64,000 nucleotides of DNA, from the NCBI RefSeq assembly GCF_024435075.2, contig NZ_JAMZEG020000001.1, positions 310,001 through 374,000 on the forward strand, written 5' to 3'. Source of the DNA: Marinomonas maritima. GTDB taxonomy: Bacteria; Pseudomonadota; Gammaproteobacteria; Pseudomonadales; Marinomonadaceae. The notes below the pieces were generated by a model. That model saw only the letters and a program-made list of their open reading frames with translations. It was not told the DNA's origin and did not search any database. Made by a program: the position numbers and the translations under genes. Positions 34,066-42,528 of the stretch are shown here, piece after piece (the stretch's first letter is position 1; every line of letters starts with the position of its first letter).

Positions 34066-35355
34066 TTAGCTTATGTTGGTAAACGCGTCGCGGGTTAAAT
34101 TTTCCGGTAAATCGTTTTTGACGACCACATTGTCTTCAATTCGTATTCCACCATAGGGCATGAATTGTTGAATGCGCGTCATATCGCAGCCGTGACCTTT
34201 TATGTTGGCCTGCATTTTATCAAGCAACATAGGAATGAAATACAGCCCCGGTTCAATCGTGATCACCATGTCTTTTTCTAAGGTTTTGGTGAGTCTTAAG
34301 AAAGGCGCATCGTCGTTTGGTAAGCTTAGTGTACCGGATTGATCAACTTGATGGCCGCCCACATCGTGAACCTGCAAGCCAAGCAAATGACCCAAACCAT
34401 GAGGAAAGAACACCTGAGGGATACGTTTGGCTAACTGTTCTTCCACGCTTAAAGTACAAATTTTATGATCGTGAAGTAGGGTTGCAATGCCTGCTAAGGT
34501 GTCTTTATGTAGGTCTCGAAAAGACACACCAGCCATCGCACTGCGACAAAGCTTTTGTTCCATTGTATCAAGGTCATTCACCAAGGCGCTAAAGTCGTCA
34601 TCATGACGTACAAAAGTCCGAGTGATGTCACTGGCATAGCCGTGTTCGTTGGCGCCAGCATCGATCAATAAGGTGCGAGCGTTCGCCATTTTTTCGATGG
34701 CTTTGTGTTCATAATGCAGCACCGCGGCGTGTTCATTTAAACCGACAATGCCGGGATAAGGTTCTTGGGCTGCAGTTTGTTGACTGGCTTGCAAAAAGGC
34801 GAGGTGGATTTCAAGTTCGCTCATACCGGCTAAAAATGCTTCTTTTGCGGCCATATGGCCCGTTGCACCGCGCAGGTTCGCTTGTCGCATTGCTTGGATT
34901 TCAAAAGGCGTTTTGACCGCTTTAGCAAAATCCACATAGGCTTTTAATCCCTCGCAAGGAACGGCAAATGTCATTGGTTGTGGGCCAAGCCAAGCCACAT
35001 TTTTTGGCAAGTCAGCGAACCATTTGTCGGTTTTTTTTGCCAACGAAATATTCCAATCTTGTTGCCACTCACCGCTGGGAACAGGATTTGGGGCGTGCCA
35101 AAAATCGTCACGAACGGGCCAAACAAGCGTTGGTTTTTTACCTGTTTGTAGCAAAATGTAGGTTTCTGCGCCTATTGTAAAAGGCAACCATTGTTGCGCA
35201 CCTGAATAGGCTTGAAAAGGATGTGTATGGTCATCCTGAAAATAATAACTTTTTTCCCCTGAAGCTAAAACAATGGCATCGAGGCCAAAATGTACCATGG
35301 TGTCTTCATAGCGGTTGATGAGAACCGCAAGATGTTTTTGATAAAGTGTGGTCAT
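34066..35355 (-). CDS. pepQ: Xaa-Pro dipeptidase (prolidase)
   Basis: Cytoplasmic M24 metallopeptidase that hydrolyses X-Pro dipeptides. 429 residues from the ATG at 35355. The N-terminal domain resembles E. coli PepQ (LYQKHLAVLINRYEDTM, DDHTHPFQ). The pita-bread domain carries the metal ligands in LLIDAGANEHGYASDITRTF (two Asp), FPHGLGHLLGLQVHDVGG (His), ITIEPGLYFIP (Glu) and GGIRIEDNVVV (Glu). The E. coli enzyme has 443 residues. Monocistronic, with no obvious operon partner. Confidence 0.93.
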   Translation of the reverse strand: MTTLYQKHLAVLINRYEDTMVHFGLDAIVLASGEKSYYFQDDHTHPFQAYSGAQQWLPFTIGAETYILLQTGKKPTLVWPVRDDFWHAPNPVPSGEWQQDWNISLAKKTDKWFADLPKNVAWLGPQPMTFAVPCEGLKAYVDFAKAVKTPFEIQAMRQANLRGATGHMAAKEAFLAGMSELEIHLAFLQASQQTAAQEPYPGIVGLNEHAAVLHYEHKAIEKMANARTLLIDAGANEHGYASDITRTFVRHDDDFSALVNDLDTMEQKLCRSAMAGVSFRDLHKDTLAGIATLLHDHKICTLSVEEQLAKRIPQVFFPHGLGHLLGLQVHDVGGHQVDQSGTLSLPNDDAPFLRLTKTLEKDMVITIEPGLYFIPMLLDKMQANIKGHGCDMTRIQQFMPYGGIRIEDNVVVKNDLPENLTRDAFTNIS

Positions 35356-35472
35356 AGAAGATCTCATATTTATCCAAAATGGTTGGCTAGAGCGCAGCGT
35401 TGTGTCCGTTCAATCTGCGCAGCGTTTTTTCGGGGGAATGAAAGTCATTAGGATACGCTAAATACTAAGAAA

Positions 35473-35679
35473 TTAAGAACGGCTTTTTTTCGCTACCCAT
35501 TTATTGAAGATAAACACACACCCTCTAAATACGAGGAATGAGCAAAGTACTGAGCCGAACGCGAGTAACAAATCATTCTGTACGTCTAAAAAGGCTTTAA
35601 ACGTATAGAAAAAAGCGATGGTCATAACGATTCGGATCAGACTATCAACGAGTTGCATAACGCCGGGAGAGGTAAACAC
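35473..35679 (-). CDS. Small membrane protein of unknown function
   Basis: 68 residues with two predicted membrane segments (about 10-28 and 36-57) and a basic C-terminus (NKWVAKKSRS). No family was recognised. An AAGGAAAG ribosome-binding site lies upstream of the ATG. It is 61 bp downstream of the SRPBCC-GyrI-like gene on the same strand, and the two could be one transcript. Confidence 0.5.
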   Translation of the reverse strand: MFTSPGVMQLVDSLIRIVMTIAFFYTFKAFLDVQNDLLLAFGSVLCSFLVFRGCVFIFNKWVAKKSRS

Positions 35680-35740
35680 GGTTTGCTTTCCTTATGAATA
35701 CTTAAAGTCAGACTCTCCCATAAAACGAGGGTTAAGCCAA

Positions 35741-36790
35741 TTATTTGATGGGCAAACACACTAATGTGACAAAGTCTTTCGAACTGTTGGTCTGTAATGG
35801 TCCAACTTCAAACGTTTCAACGCCATAGCGCCGGCGATGGACTTTAAGTTTGTGTAATCTCATGAAACTGTATAAAACATGCCACGCCAAAGATAAGTGC
35901 TGGTAGCTACCAACATAACGCAAGTGCAGATAGTGGCCGTGCAATACAATGCGTTCAGGGCATAGCGGGCAAGGTACTAAATTTTGCACAGGAATGCCTA
36001 ATCGACCTGAAAAATAGTGGTGTGCAAGGTCTACTTTTTTATACAGCGCAAAACTGGGACCGGCAGGTGGGTTCTCTGGGCCTAGGTCAGTGAGTAGATC
36101 GTGGAAGCCTTGATCCATTTTTTGCGACATGGGTTGGTTGCTTACAACAAAAGGTCGAGTAACGGCATCTACTGTTTCTAACGTCGTTTTTGCGAGCCAT
36201 TCAAAGGAGGGCGCTTTGTAATCATGGTCAGACGTTGTGTTGTACTTACTCAGGTATGCCAATACTTTTAACAGCGCTAATTCAGCGTCTTTATTGGCTC
36301 TAATTCGGTAATTACCTTGTTTCCAGCGTTTAAAAAAGGGCAATTTTCCGGTTATTTGAATTGTGACGGAAGTGCGTTTTTTTTGCTTCGTTAAGTTGAT
36401 ATTAAAATGAACGTCACTTGGGTAAAACGCGGGCGCTTCCAATAAAGTATGAAAATAATGGGCGCTGGATCGCGCAGGCTCCAATGATATATACCCTTCT
36501 TTAATCAGAGCCCCGCGCCAGACCAAACAAGACGGTAATACAGACAGAATCCCAGAATTGAGGTATTCGTATGTTACCTCGGCATCAGGTTCAAACATCA
36601 GCCAAGGAAGCCAGTTAGGCCAATTGCTTAGGTCGCTTAGGTCCTCTGCTATAACGTCGATGGACGCTTCGATAACGGCGCTTTGTCGGCTAAAAAAACG
36701 GCCGTTAAACAACAATAAATAAGACAGTAGAGCAAGGCCAAAAATCATTATTAGCAGTAATATAACGATCATATTTGTCTTATCCTTCAC
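35741..36790 (-). CDS. Membrane-anchored SRPBCC-like / GyrI-like effector-binding protein
   Basis: 349 residues. An N-terminal membrane helix at about 7-29 is followed by an SRPBCC (polyketide-cyclase-like) domain: VIEASIDVIAEDLSDLSNWPNWLPWLMFEPDAEVTYEY matches the start of that family. From about 195 to the end a region like the AraC-effector-binding/GyrI fold is suggested (LETVDAVTRPFVVSNQPMSQ, PAGPSFALYKKVD, YGVETFEVG, DFVTLVCLP). Such fusions are annotated as ligand-binding proteins of unknown function. Two CxxC-type cysteines are present in VPCPLCPERIVL. It might sense or bind a small hydrophobic ligand at the membrane. Confidence 0.55.
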   Translation of the reverse strand: MKDKTNMIVILLLIMIFGLALLSYLLLFNGRFFSRQSAVIEASIDVIAEDLSDLSNWPNWLPWLMFEPDAEVTYEYLNSGILSVLPSCLVWRGALIKEGYISLEPARSSAHYFHTLLEAPAFYPSDVHFNINLTKQKKRTSVTIQITGKLPFFKRWKQGNYRIRANKDAELALLKVLAYLSKYNTTSDHDYKAPSFEWLAKTTLETVDAVTRPFVVSNQPMSQKMDQGFHDLLTDLGPENPPAGPSFALYKKVDLAHHYFSGRLGIPVQNLVPCPLCPERIVLHGHYLHLRYVGSYQHLSLAWHVLYSFMRLHKLKVHRRRYGVETFEVGPLQTNSSKDFVTLVCLPIK

Positions 36791-36954
36791 GAGTTTATGA
36801 TGTATTGAAAAGCCTGTTTATCTTGTCGCTAAGCCGAATAGCGAAAGAGAATGTTGCTTTTCACAGCATAATGTTTAATGTCACTCTTTAGCAAGCGAGT
36901 GTTTATTATCAACCTATTCTACATACCCAATGAGAACATGAGAGGACGACTAAG

Positions 36955-37614
36955 ATGAGATCAACATTAGTATGGGATTGGCCTATTCGTATCAGTCATT
37001 GGTTGATGGTGTTGCTGTTCACTGGTTTGATCCTTACTGGAAAATCTGAAGAAGATTATCTGCAATACCATTTCTACATGGGTTATGGCTTGTCTGCCGT
37101 TATTATTGCGCGTGTTTTGTATGGTTTTTATGGCTCTTATTACGCTCGTTTTCGGCAGTTTGTTAAGGGGCCGAGTATCGTCATCCGCTATTTGAAAACC
37201 CTTTTAAAAGGTAAGCCTAGACACTACTTAGGTCATAACCCTATGGGGGCGCTGATGGTAGTGGCTCTTTTGGTCGCGATGAGTGTGCAGTGGGGAACAG
37301 GTCTTTTTAACAGTGATGAAGTGTTTACATATGGGCCTTTTTATTCACTGATCCCTGAAACACTCGCCGAGCAGTTGGCATCTATTCATCGCTTTTTACC
37401 GAATATATTGCTTGGTTTGGTTGCGCTGCATGTTTTAGCCGTGCTTTATCATGAGCTTTGTTTAAAAGAGCGTCTTGTCAGCGCGATGATATATGGTCGT
37501 AAAAAAAGCCCCAATACAGCGCCTGTGGTGGTAAAAACACCGCGTTGGGGCGTCGTATTCTCCTTGCTTATGGGACTTTCTTGGTTGGCTGCGCTATGGA
37601 TGGTTCCAATCTAA
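36955..37614 (+). CDS. Cytochrome b561-domain membrane protein
   Basis: 219 residues with four main membrane segments and conserved histidines for b-type heme: His14 region in WPIRISHWLMVLLF, YHFYMGYGLSAVI, and ASIHRFLPNILLGLVALHVLAVLYHELC. It resembles the Ni/Fe-hydrogenase b-type cytochrome / YceJ-like group that exchanges electrons with periplasmic partners. The partner is not encoded next to it, so its role is unclear. The start follows GAGAGGA. A fifth hydrophobic segment lies at the C-terminus. Confidence 0.85.
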   Translation: MRSTLVWDWPIRISHWLMVLLFTGLILTGKSEEDYLQYHFYMGYGLSAVIIARVLYGFYGSYYARFRQFVKGPSIVIRYLKTLLKGKPRHYLGHNPMGALMVVALLVAMSVQWGTGLFNSDEVFTYGPFYSLIPETLAEQLASIHRFLPNILLGLVALHVLAVLYHELCLKERLVSAMIYGRKKSPNTAPVVVKTPRWGVVFSLLMGLSWLAALWMVPI

Positions 37615-37687
37615 CGCTTTGTTGTATAGACGAGTTGATTGTTTCCCATGACTGACTCACAATAGAAATCATTTTTACCTATAAGCC

Positions 37688-38455
37688 ATGGAATACCTTG
37701 TGTCTGAACCGATTGTATCTAGATTAACCCACTTATTTGATGATTTACCCGATGTGCCTCAGCCGATTTACGCCAAGTTAAAGCAGGCGATTTCGCAAAA
37801 AATATCATCAAGCGTGTGGGAAGTTAATCAGCGAGTTCCATCGGAATCTGAATTTGTTAAAGCGTTAGGGGTGAGCCGGATGACGGTAAATCGCGCGTTG
37901 CGGGAATTAACAGCGGAAGGTTTTTTGGTTCGTCATCAAGGTTTAGGTACGTTTGTTGCTGAGAAAAAAGCCCACTCTGCGTTGTTCGAAGTACATAACA
38001 TAGCGGAGGAAATCGCCGCTCGCGGTCATAAACATCGTTCCGAATTGTTAGTGCTTGAATCGGCGAAAGCCACCGTAGAAGAAGCCATGATGCTGGGGGT
38101 TCGCACCAACCACAGTATTTTTCGTTCAGTGGTTTTGCACTATGAAAATGATTTACCGATCCAAATTGAAGAGCGTGTGGTTAACGCAAGCTTGGCCCCA
38201 GAATACGAGGAACAAGACTTTTCAACTCAAACCTCTTACGAATATTTAATGCGCGTAGCACCCATGACAGAAGGCGAGCATTTGGTGGAGGCGGTGTTGC
38301 CGACGCCACAAGAGTGTGAGCGATTGCAAGTTACGTCAACAGAGCCATGTTTGCAGATTCAACGCCGCACCTGGGCAGGAAACGACATTGTCACCGCCGC
38401 TCGATTATTACACCCAGGTTCACGTTTTCAGTTATTCGGCCACTTTGGTCGATAA
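37688..38455 (+). CDS. hutC: Histidine utilization repressor (GntR/HutC family)
   Basis: 255 residues: an N-terminal GntR winged helix at about 25-90 (QPIYAKLKQAISQKISSSVWEVNQRVPSESEFVKALGVSRMTVNRALRELTAEGFLVR) and a UTRA ligand-binding domain that binds urocanate in HutC, with FEVHNIAEEIAARGHKH and RRTWAGNDIVTAARLLHPGSRF at the end. It is convergent with hutD, overlapping its 3' end by 24 bp. Two TTGTATATACAW palindromes in the hutF-hutU intergenic region are its probable operators. Confidence 0.93.
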   Translation: MEYLVSEPIVSRLTHLFDDLPDVPQPIYAKLKQAISQKISSSVWEVNQRVPSESEFVKALGVSRMTVNRALRELTAEGFLVRHQGLGTFVAEKKAHSALFEVHNIAEEIAARGHKHRSELLVLESAKATVEEAMMLGVRTNHSIFRSVVLHYENDLPIQIEERVVNASLAPEYEEQDFSTQTSYEYLMRVAPMTEGEHLVEAVLPTPQECERLQVTSTEPCLQIQRRTWAGNDIVTAARLLHPGSRFQLFGHFGR

Positions 38456-39043
38456 AACCTCGATAAAAACCCCGTTACCTTCGATTAAACACAGCGTTTC
38501 GTTCTGTTTAATATTTAAAAAACTGTTTTGTTCTAACACCATGTTTTCTGTTTCGTTCACACTAATTGTGCAAGTTTGATTCGCATAAAAAGCCGTTAAT
38601 AAGCGGTTTTTATGGCTTTTAACTTCCCAGTCAAACGGTGCGAAACAAGCACTAACGTTTGCTTTTGTATCCGTTTCACGCACCATGATGTTCAAATCTT
38701 CGATGCTGCCATTGTGTAACGTGGCGAGGGTTTCGTCACCGCCGGCGAATCGGGCCATGTCCAACGGTGATTTCAAGTCATGTTCCGCGACATTTCCTTT
38801 GATACTTTTATGACTAAGCTGCATGCCTTGACCACTGAGTAACACCAAGGTGCGATGCAGTCCGTCAAAATTTGAAAATACGCCGTTGTCTTTAACCGCC
38901 GCTTGGCTGATGCGATAACGCTGTCCGCTTTCGTCTTCGCTTAGATAAATTTCTAGGGTTTCACCTAACCCATTTTTCCACGGCATACGTTTGTAGTCGT
39001 TTTGTGTAGTGAGATGATAATTCGAATCGGTATTAAACGTCAT
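38432..39043 (-). CDS. hutD: HutD family protein
   Basis: 203 residues with the cupin-like HutD pattern YKRMPWKNGLGETLEIYL near the N-terminus and SNFDGLHRTLVLLSGQGMQL further on. HutD proteins are conserved in hut loci of Pseudomonas and relatives; a role as a governor that limits hut expression, perhaps by binding formylglutamate, has been proposed. It overlaps hutF by 11 bp at its start and hutC by 24 bp at its end. Confidence 0.9.
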   Translation of the reverse strand: MTFNTDSNYHLTTQNDYKRMPWKNGLGETLEIYLSEDESGQRYRISQAAVKDNGVFSNFDGLHRTLVLLSGQGMQLSHKSIKGNVAEHDLKSPLDMARFAGGDETLATLHNGSIEDLNIMVRETDTKANVSACFAPFDWEVKSHKNRLLTAFYANQTCTISVNETENMVLEQNSFLNIKQNETLCLIEGNGVFIEVLSTKVAE

Positions 39044-40442
39044 ACATCACCTTTTTGATGACTTGAGTAAACGCATGACGGCTGGCTTCGTCGTGTGCAT
39101 GTTTGAAGTTATTGATGGTGTGCTCACCCGCGACGAAAACGTCTTTTATCACGTTGTCATTCGTGGCAAATAACCAGCGATTGAGTAGATCTTTGGACTC
39201 ACTCGCCGCGACAAAAGGATTCGAATCGTCCAACACCATAAAGTCAGCACGGTTTCCTTGCGCCAATCCAAGTGACACGTCGCAGGCTTGATTGCCACCA
39301 AGAAGGGCTTGCTGAAAGAGGTTGTCGCCAATGCTATTTTGATCAGGGCGATGCAGTCGGTTACGTTGCTGATCGCGCAGGCGTTGGCCGTATTCGAGAG
39401 TGCGTAATTCTTCAACAATGGACAGGCTCACATGGCTATCGGAGCCAATGCCCCAGCGTCCATTGGCTTTTTCAAATTCAACGGCAGGAAAAATACCGTC
39501 GCCTAAGTTGGCTTCTGTGGTTGGGCATAAACCGGCAATGGCATTGCTGGTGGCGATGGCGTGTAACTCTTTGTCATCAAGATGTGTGGCGTGAACCAAG
39601 CACCAGCGATCGTTCAAACCAATTTCATTATTTAACCACTCGACAGGGCGTTGCCCACTCCAGTTTATACAGTCTTTGACTTCTTTCTGCTGCTCGGCAA
39701 TATGAATATGAATGGGACTATTTTTAGTTAAGGGAGTATCTAATGCTGCTAACACGGTTTCGATTTGTGGTTTTGTCACAGCACGTAAAGAGTGAAAGCA
39801 AATACCAAGCTGATGGCGGGGATGATTTACTAACTGACGAGCGCATTCTTGATGCAGTGCTAAGTAGGAGTCAGTTGAATTAATAAAGCGCGCTTGACCA
39901 GCATTTGGGGCTTGTCCACCAAAGCCAGAATGAGAATACAGCACAGGCAGCAAGGTTAGACCAATGCCAGACTCATCTGCTGCAGCGATCATTTGCTTCG
40001 ACATTTCGCCAAGCTGGCCATATTGATGACCACCAATGTCGTGGTGTAAATAATGAAACTCACCCACTTGGCTGTAACCGGCTTTGAGCATGTCTATATA
40101 AAGCTGAGTCGCAATAATACGAGCATCGTCAGGTGTGAGCTTCTGTACAATTTTATACATCAAATCACGCCAGCTCCAGAAGCTGTCGTTTGGGTTCAGG
40201 CTGACTTCTGCGGCGCCCGCCATCACTCTCTGGAAGGCATGAGAATGAACGTTGGCTATGGTTGGTAGAACAGGGCCGGATAGCTGGTGGCTATCGGTTG
40301 TTGGCGTACTGTCAGCCTCAATAGAATGGAACTGGCCGTCTTTCACCGAAAAAAGCACATTGCTGGCCCAGCCAGAAGCAAGCAAGGCGCGTTCAGCGAA
40401 ATAATATTGAGTGTCTAAATTCGATGGGTTAAGACGAGTCAC
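39033..40442 (-). CDS. hutF: Formimidoylglutamate deiminase
   Basis: Hydrolyses N-formimidoyl-L-glutamate to N-formyl-L-glutamate and ammonia. 469-residue amidohydrolase with the metal-binding HxH in PTIANVHSHAFQRVMAG, a later HIHIAEQQKEV histidine, VHATHL, and GIGSDSHVSL with the catalytic aspartate. The start is a GTG, with AGGA 9 bases upstream; no ATG suits. With hutG it makes the five-step formylglutamate route of histidine breakdown, as in Pseudomonas. A palindrome lies 50 bp upstream of the start. Confidence 0.93.
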   Translation of the reverse strand: MTRLNPSNLDTQYYFAERALLASGWASNVLFSVKDGQFHSIEADSTPTTDSHQLSGPVLPTIANVHSHAFQRVMAGAAEVSLNPNDSFWSWRDLMYKIVQKLTPDDARIIATQLYIDMLKAGYSQVGEFHYLHHDIGGHQYGQLGEMSKQMIAAADESGIGLTLLPVLYSHSGFGGQAPNAGQARFINSTDSYLALHQECARQLVNHPRHQLGICFHSLRAVTKPQIETVLAALDTPLTKNSPIHIHIAEQQKEVKDCINWSGQRPVEWLNNEIGLNDRWCLVHATHLDDKELHAIATSNAIAGLCPTTEANLGDGIFPAVEFEKANGRWGIGSDSHVSLSIVEELRTLEYGQRLRDQQRNRLHRPDQNSIGDNLFQQALLGGNQACDVSLGLAQGNRADFMVLDDSNPFVAASESKDLLNRWLFATNDNVIKDVFVAGEHTINNFKHAHDEASRHAFTQVIKKVMYDV

Positions 40443-40491
40443 AAGTCATTCCTAGGTCGATTTGAATGATTTCAGTGTAATAGATAATATA

Positions 40492-40503
40492 TTGTATATA
40501 CAA
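40492..40503. promoter_or_regulatory. Candidate HutC operator near hutF
   Basis: TTGTATATACAA is a perfect 12-bp palindrome located 50-61 bp upstream of hutF. The core matches TGTATATACA, like known HutC sites. A nearly identical sequence lies at 40677-40688 before hutU. Confidence 0.65.
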
Positions 40504-40676
40504 GTTGGTTTTTATCGTTTTTTCTTGAATACAGCCTATGCCTTAATCTAGCCATTGTTTTATATGGTTTTTATACTTGTTAATTCCTCTAGATTCGCTT
40601 TTTTATGGGCAACCAAGTGAGAGTTTTTTAAAAAAATCCTTGCATCTAAAAAAGTAAGATTTTATCTTTGAGTTAG

Positions 40677-40688
40677 TTGTATATACAT
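40677..40688. promoter_or_regulatory. Candidate HutC operator near hutU
   Basis: TTGTATATACAT repeats the core TGTATATACA of the site at 40492, 77-88 bp upstream of hutU. The two sites allow coordinated repression of both divergent hut promoters. Confidence 0.65.
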
Positions 40689-40713
40689 TTGATTTTAAAA
40701 CGACGTAATTTTT

Positions 40714-40756
40714 AAGGCTTTTTACTAAGGCTTTTTACTAAGGCTCATTACTAAGG
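40714..40756 (+). repeat. Triple 13-bp tandem repeat in the hutU leader
   Basis: AAGGCTTTTTACT occurs at 40714-40726 and 40727-40739, then AAGGCTCATTACT at 40740-40752, and the next unit starts AAGG before the hutU ribosome-binding site and ATG at 40765. Each unit begins with the Shine-Dalgarno-like AAGG. Confidence 0.8.
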
Positions 40757-40764
40757 TAGAGAAG

Positions 40765-42462
40765 ATGACAAAACAAACGATTGCTCAAAAACGATTCCGT
40801 GCTGGTGAAGTAAAAGCCGCGACAGGAACAACACTGACCGCAAAATCTTGGTTCACCGAAGCGCCAATGCGTATGCTGATGAACAACCTCGACCCTGAAG
40901 TAGCAGAAAACCCAGAAGAATTGGTGGTTTACGGTGGTATTGGCCGTGCGGCGCGAGATTGGGAAAGTTATGACAAAATTGTTGAGTCTCTAAAAGAATT
41001 AGAAGACGACGAAACGTTATTAGTGCAATCAGGTAAGCCAGTGGGTGTTTTCAAAACCCACAGCAATGCGCCACGTGTCTTGATCGCCAACTCAAACTTA
41101 GTGCCACATTGGGCGAACTGGGAACATTTTAACGAGCTAGACGCAAAAGGTTTGGCGATGTATGGCCAAATGACAGCGGGCTCTTGGATCTACATCGGTA
41201 GCCAAGGCATTGTTCAAGGTACGTACGAAACCTTCGTCGAAGCCGGTCGTCAACATTACGACGGTAAACTGGCGGGTCGTTGGGTATTAACCGCTGGTCT
41301 TGGTGGAATGGGTGGTGCTCAGCCATTGGCAGCAACACTTGCAGGTGCGTGTTCATTGAACATTGAATGTCAGCAAAGCCGCATCGACTTCCGTTTGAAA
41401 ACCCGCTACGTGGATGAGCAAGCGACTGACTTAGACGATGCACTGGCTCGCATCAAAAAATACACAGACGCAGGCGAAGCGGTTTCGATTGCCTTGTGTG
41501 GCAACGCCGCTGATATTTTGCCAGAAATGGTTAAGCGTGGTATTCGTCCAGATATGGTGACAGACCAAACTTCTGCACACGATCCTTTAAACGGTTACCT
41601 GCCAAGCGGAATGAGCTGGGAAGAGTACCGAGAAAAAGCACAAACTCAGCCAAAAGAAATCGTTACAGCGGCGAAGCAATCCATGGCAAAGCACGTTCAA
41701 GCCATGTTAGATTTCCAAAAAATGGGCATCCCTACTTTTGACTACGGCAACAACATTCGTCAAATGGCGATGGAAGAAGGCGTTGAAAATGCGTTTGATT
41801 TCCCAGGTTTTGTACCGGCTTATATTCGTCCGCTTTTCTGTCGTGGTATTGGTCCATTCCGTTGGGTGGCTTTGTCTGGCGATCCAGAAGACATTTATAA
41901 AACTGACGCGAAAGTAAAAGAAGTGATCGCAGACGATGCGCACTTGCATCATTGGTTGGACATGGCGCGTGAGCGTATTCAGTTCCAAGGTTTGCCAGCG
42001 CGTATTTGTTGGGTTGGTCTTGGTCAGCGTGCGAAACTTGGTCTGGCTTTTAACGAGATGGTTCGCAGCGGCGAATTATCTGCCCCGATTGTGATTGGTC
42101 GTGACCACCTAGACTCAGGCTCTGTTGCAAGTCCAAACCGTGAAACAGAAGGCATGCAAGACGGTTCCGATGCGGTATCCGATTGGCCATTATTGAACGC
42201 ATTATTGAACACCGCGTCTGGCGCGACGTGGGTGTCTTTGCACCACGGCGGCGGCGTAGGCATGGGCTTTTCACAACACTCAGGCATGGTCATTGTTTGT
42301 GATGGCAGCGACGATGCGGCAGAGCGTATTGCACGTGTTCTTCATAATGATCCAGCGACCGGCGTGATGCGTCATGCCGATGCAGGTTATGATATTGCTA
42401 TAGATTGTGCGAAAGAGCAGGGGTTGAATTTGCCAATGATCACGGGCAATCAAACCAAATAA
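40765..42462 (+). CDS. hutU: Urocanate hydratase (urocanase)
   Basis: Converts urocanate to 4-imidazolone-5-propionate using tightly bound NAD+ as electrophile, second step of histidine degradation. 565 residues, family length about 555. Family segments include MLMNNLDPEVAENPEELVVYGGIGRAARDWESYD, GKPVGVFKTHSNAPRVLIANSNLVPHWANWEHF, TAGSWIYIGSQGIVQGTYETF, TAGLGGMGGAQPLAA (NAD binding), and FPGFVPAYIRPLFCRGIGPFRW with the conserved cysteine. It is followed 66 bp later by hutH. Confidence 0.97.
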   Translation: MTKQTIAQKRFRAGEVKAATGTTLTAKSWFTEAPMRMLMNNLDPEVAENPEELVVYGGIGRAARDWESYDKIVESLKELEDDETLLVQSGKPVGVFKTHSNAPRVLIANSNLVPHWANWEHFNELDAKGLAMYGQMTAGSWIYIGSQGIVQGTYETFVEAGRQHYDGKLAGRWVLTAGLGGMGGAQPLAATLAGACSLNIECQQSRIDFRLKTRYVDEQATDLDDALARIKKYTDAGEAVSIALCGNAADILPEMVKRGIRPDMVTDQTSAHDPLNGYLPSGMSWEEYREKAQTQPKEIVTAAKQSMAKHVQAMLDFQKMGIPTFDYGNNIRQMAMEEGVENAFDFPGFVPAYIRPLFCRGIGPFRWVALSGDPEDIYKTDAKVKEVIADDAHLHHWLDMARERIQFQGLPARICWVGLGQRAKLGLAFNEMVRSGELSAPIVIGRDHLDSGSVASPNRETEGMQDGSDAVSDWPLLNALLNTASGATWVSLHHGGGVGMGFSQHSGMVIVCDGSDDAAERIARVLHNDPATGVMRHADAGYDIAIDCAKEQGLNLPMITGNQTK

Positions 42463-42528
42463 ACGTCAGTAGATAACAAATTTAAAAATACTATTGCAGA
42501 ACATCGCATTCAAATTAGAGAGAATATA

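Noticed and set aside
39272..39679. 135-codon plus-strand frame antisense to hutF
   Set aside because: hutF on the other strand has complete catalytic motifs; the antisense frame is Arg/Gln/Trp-rich without start signal.
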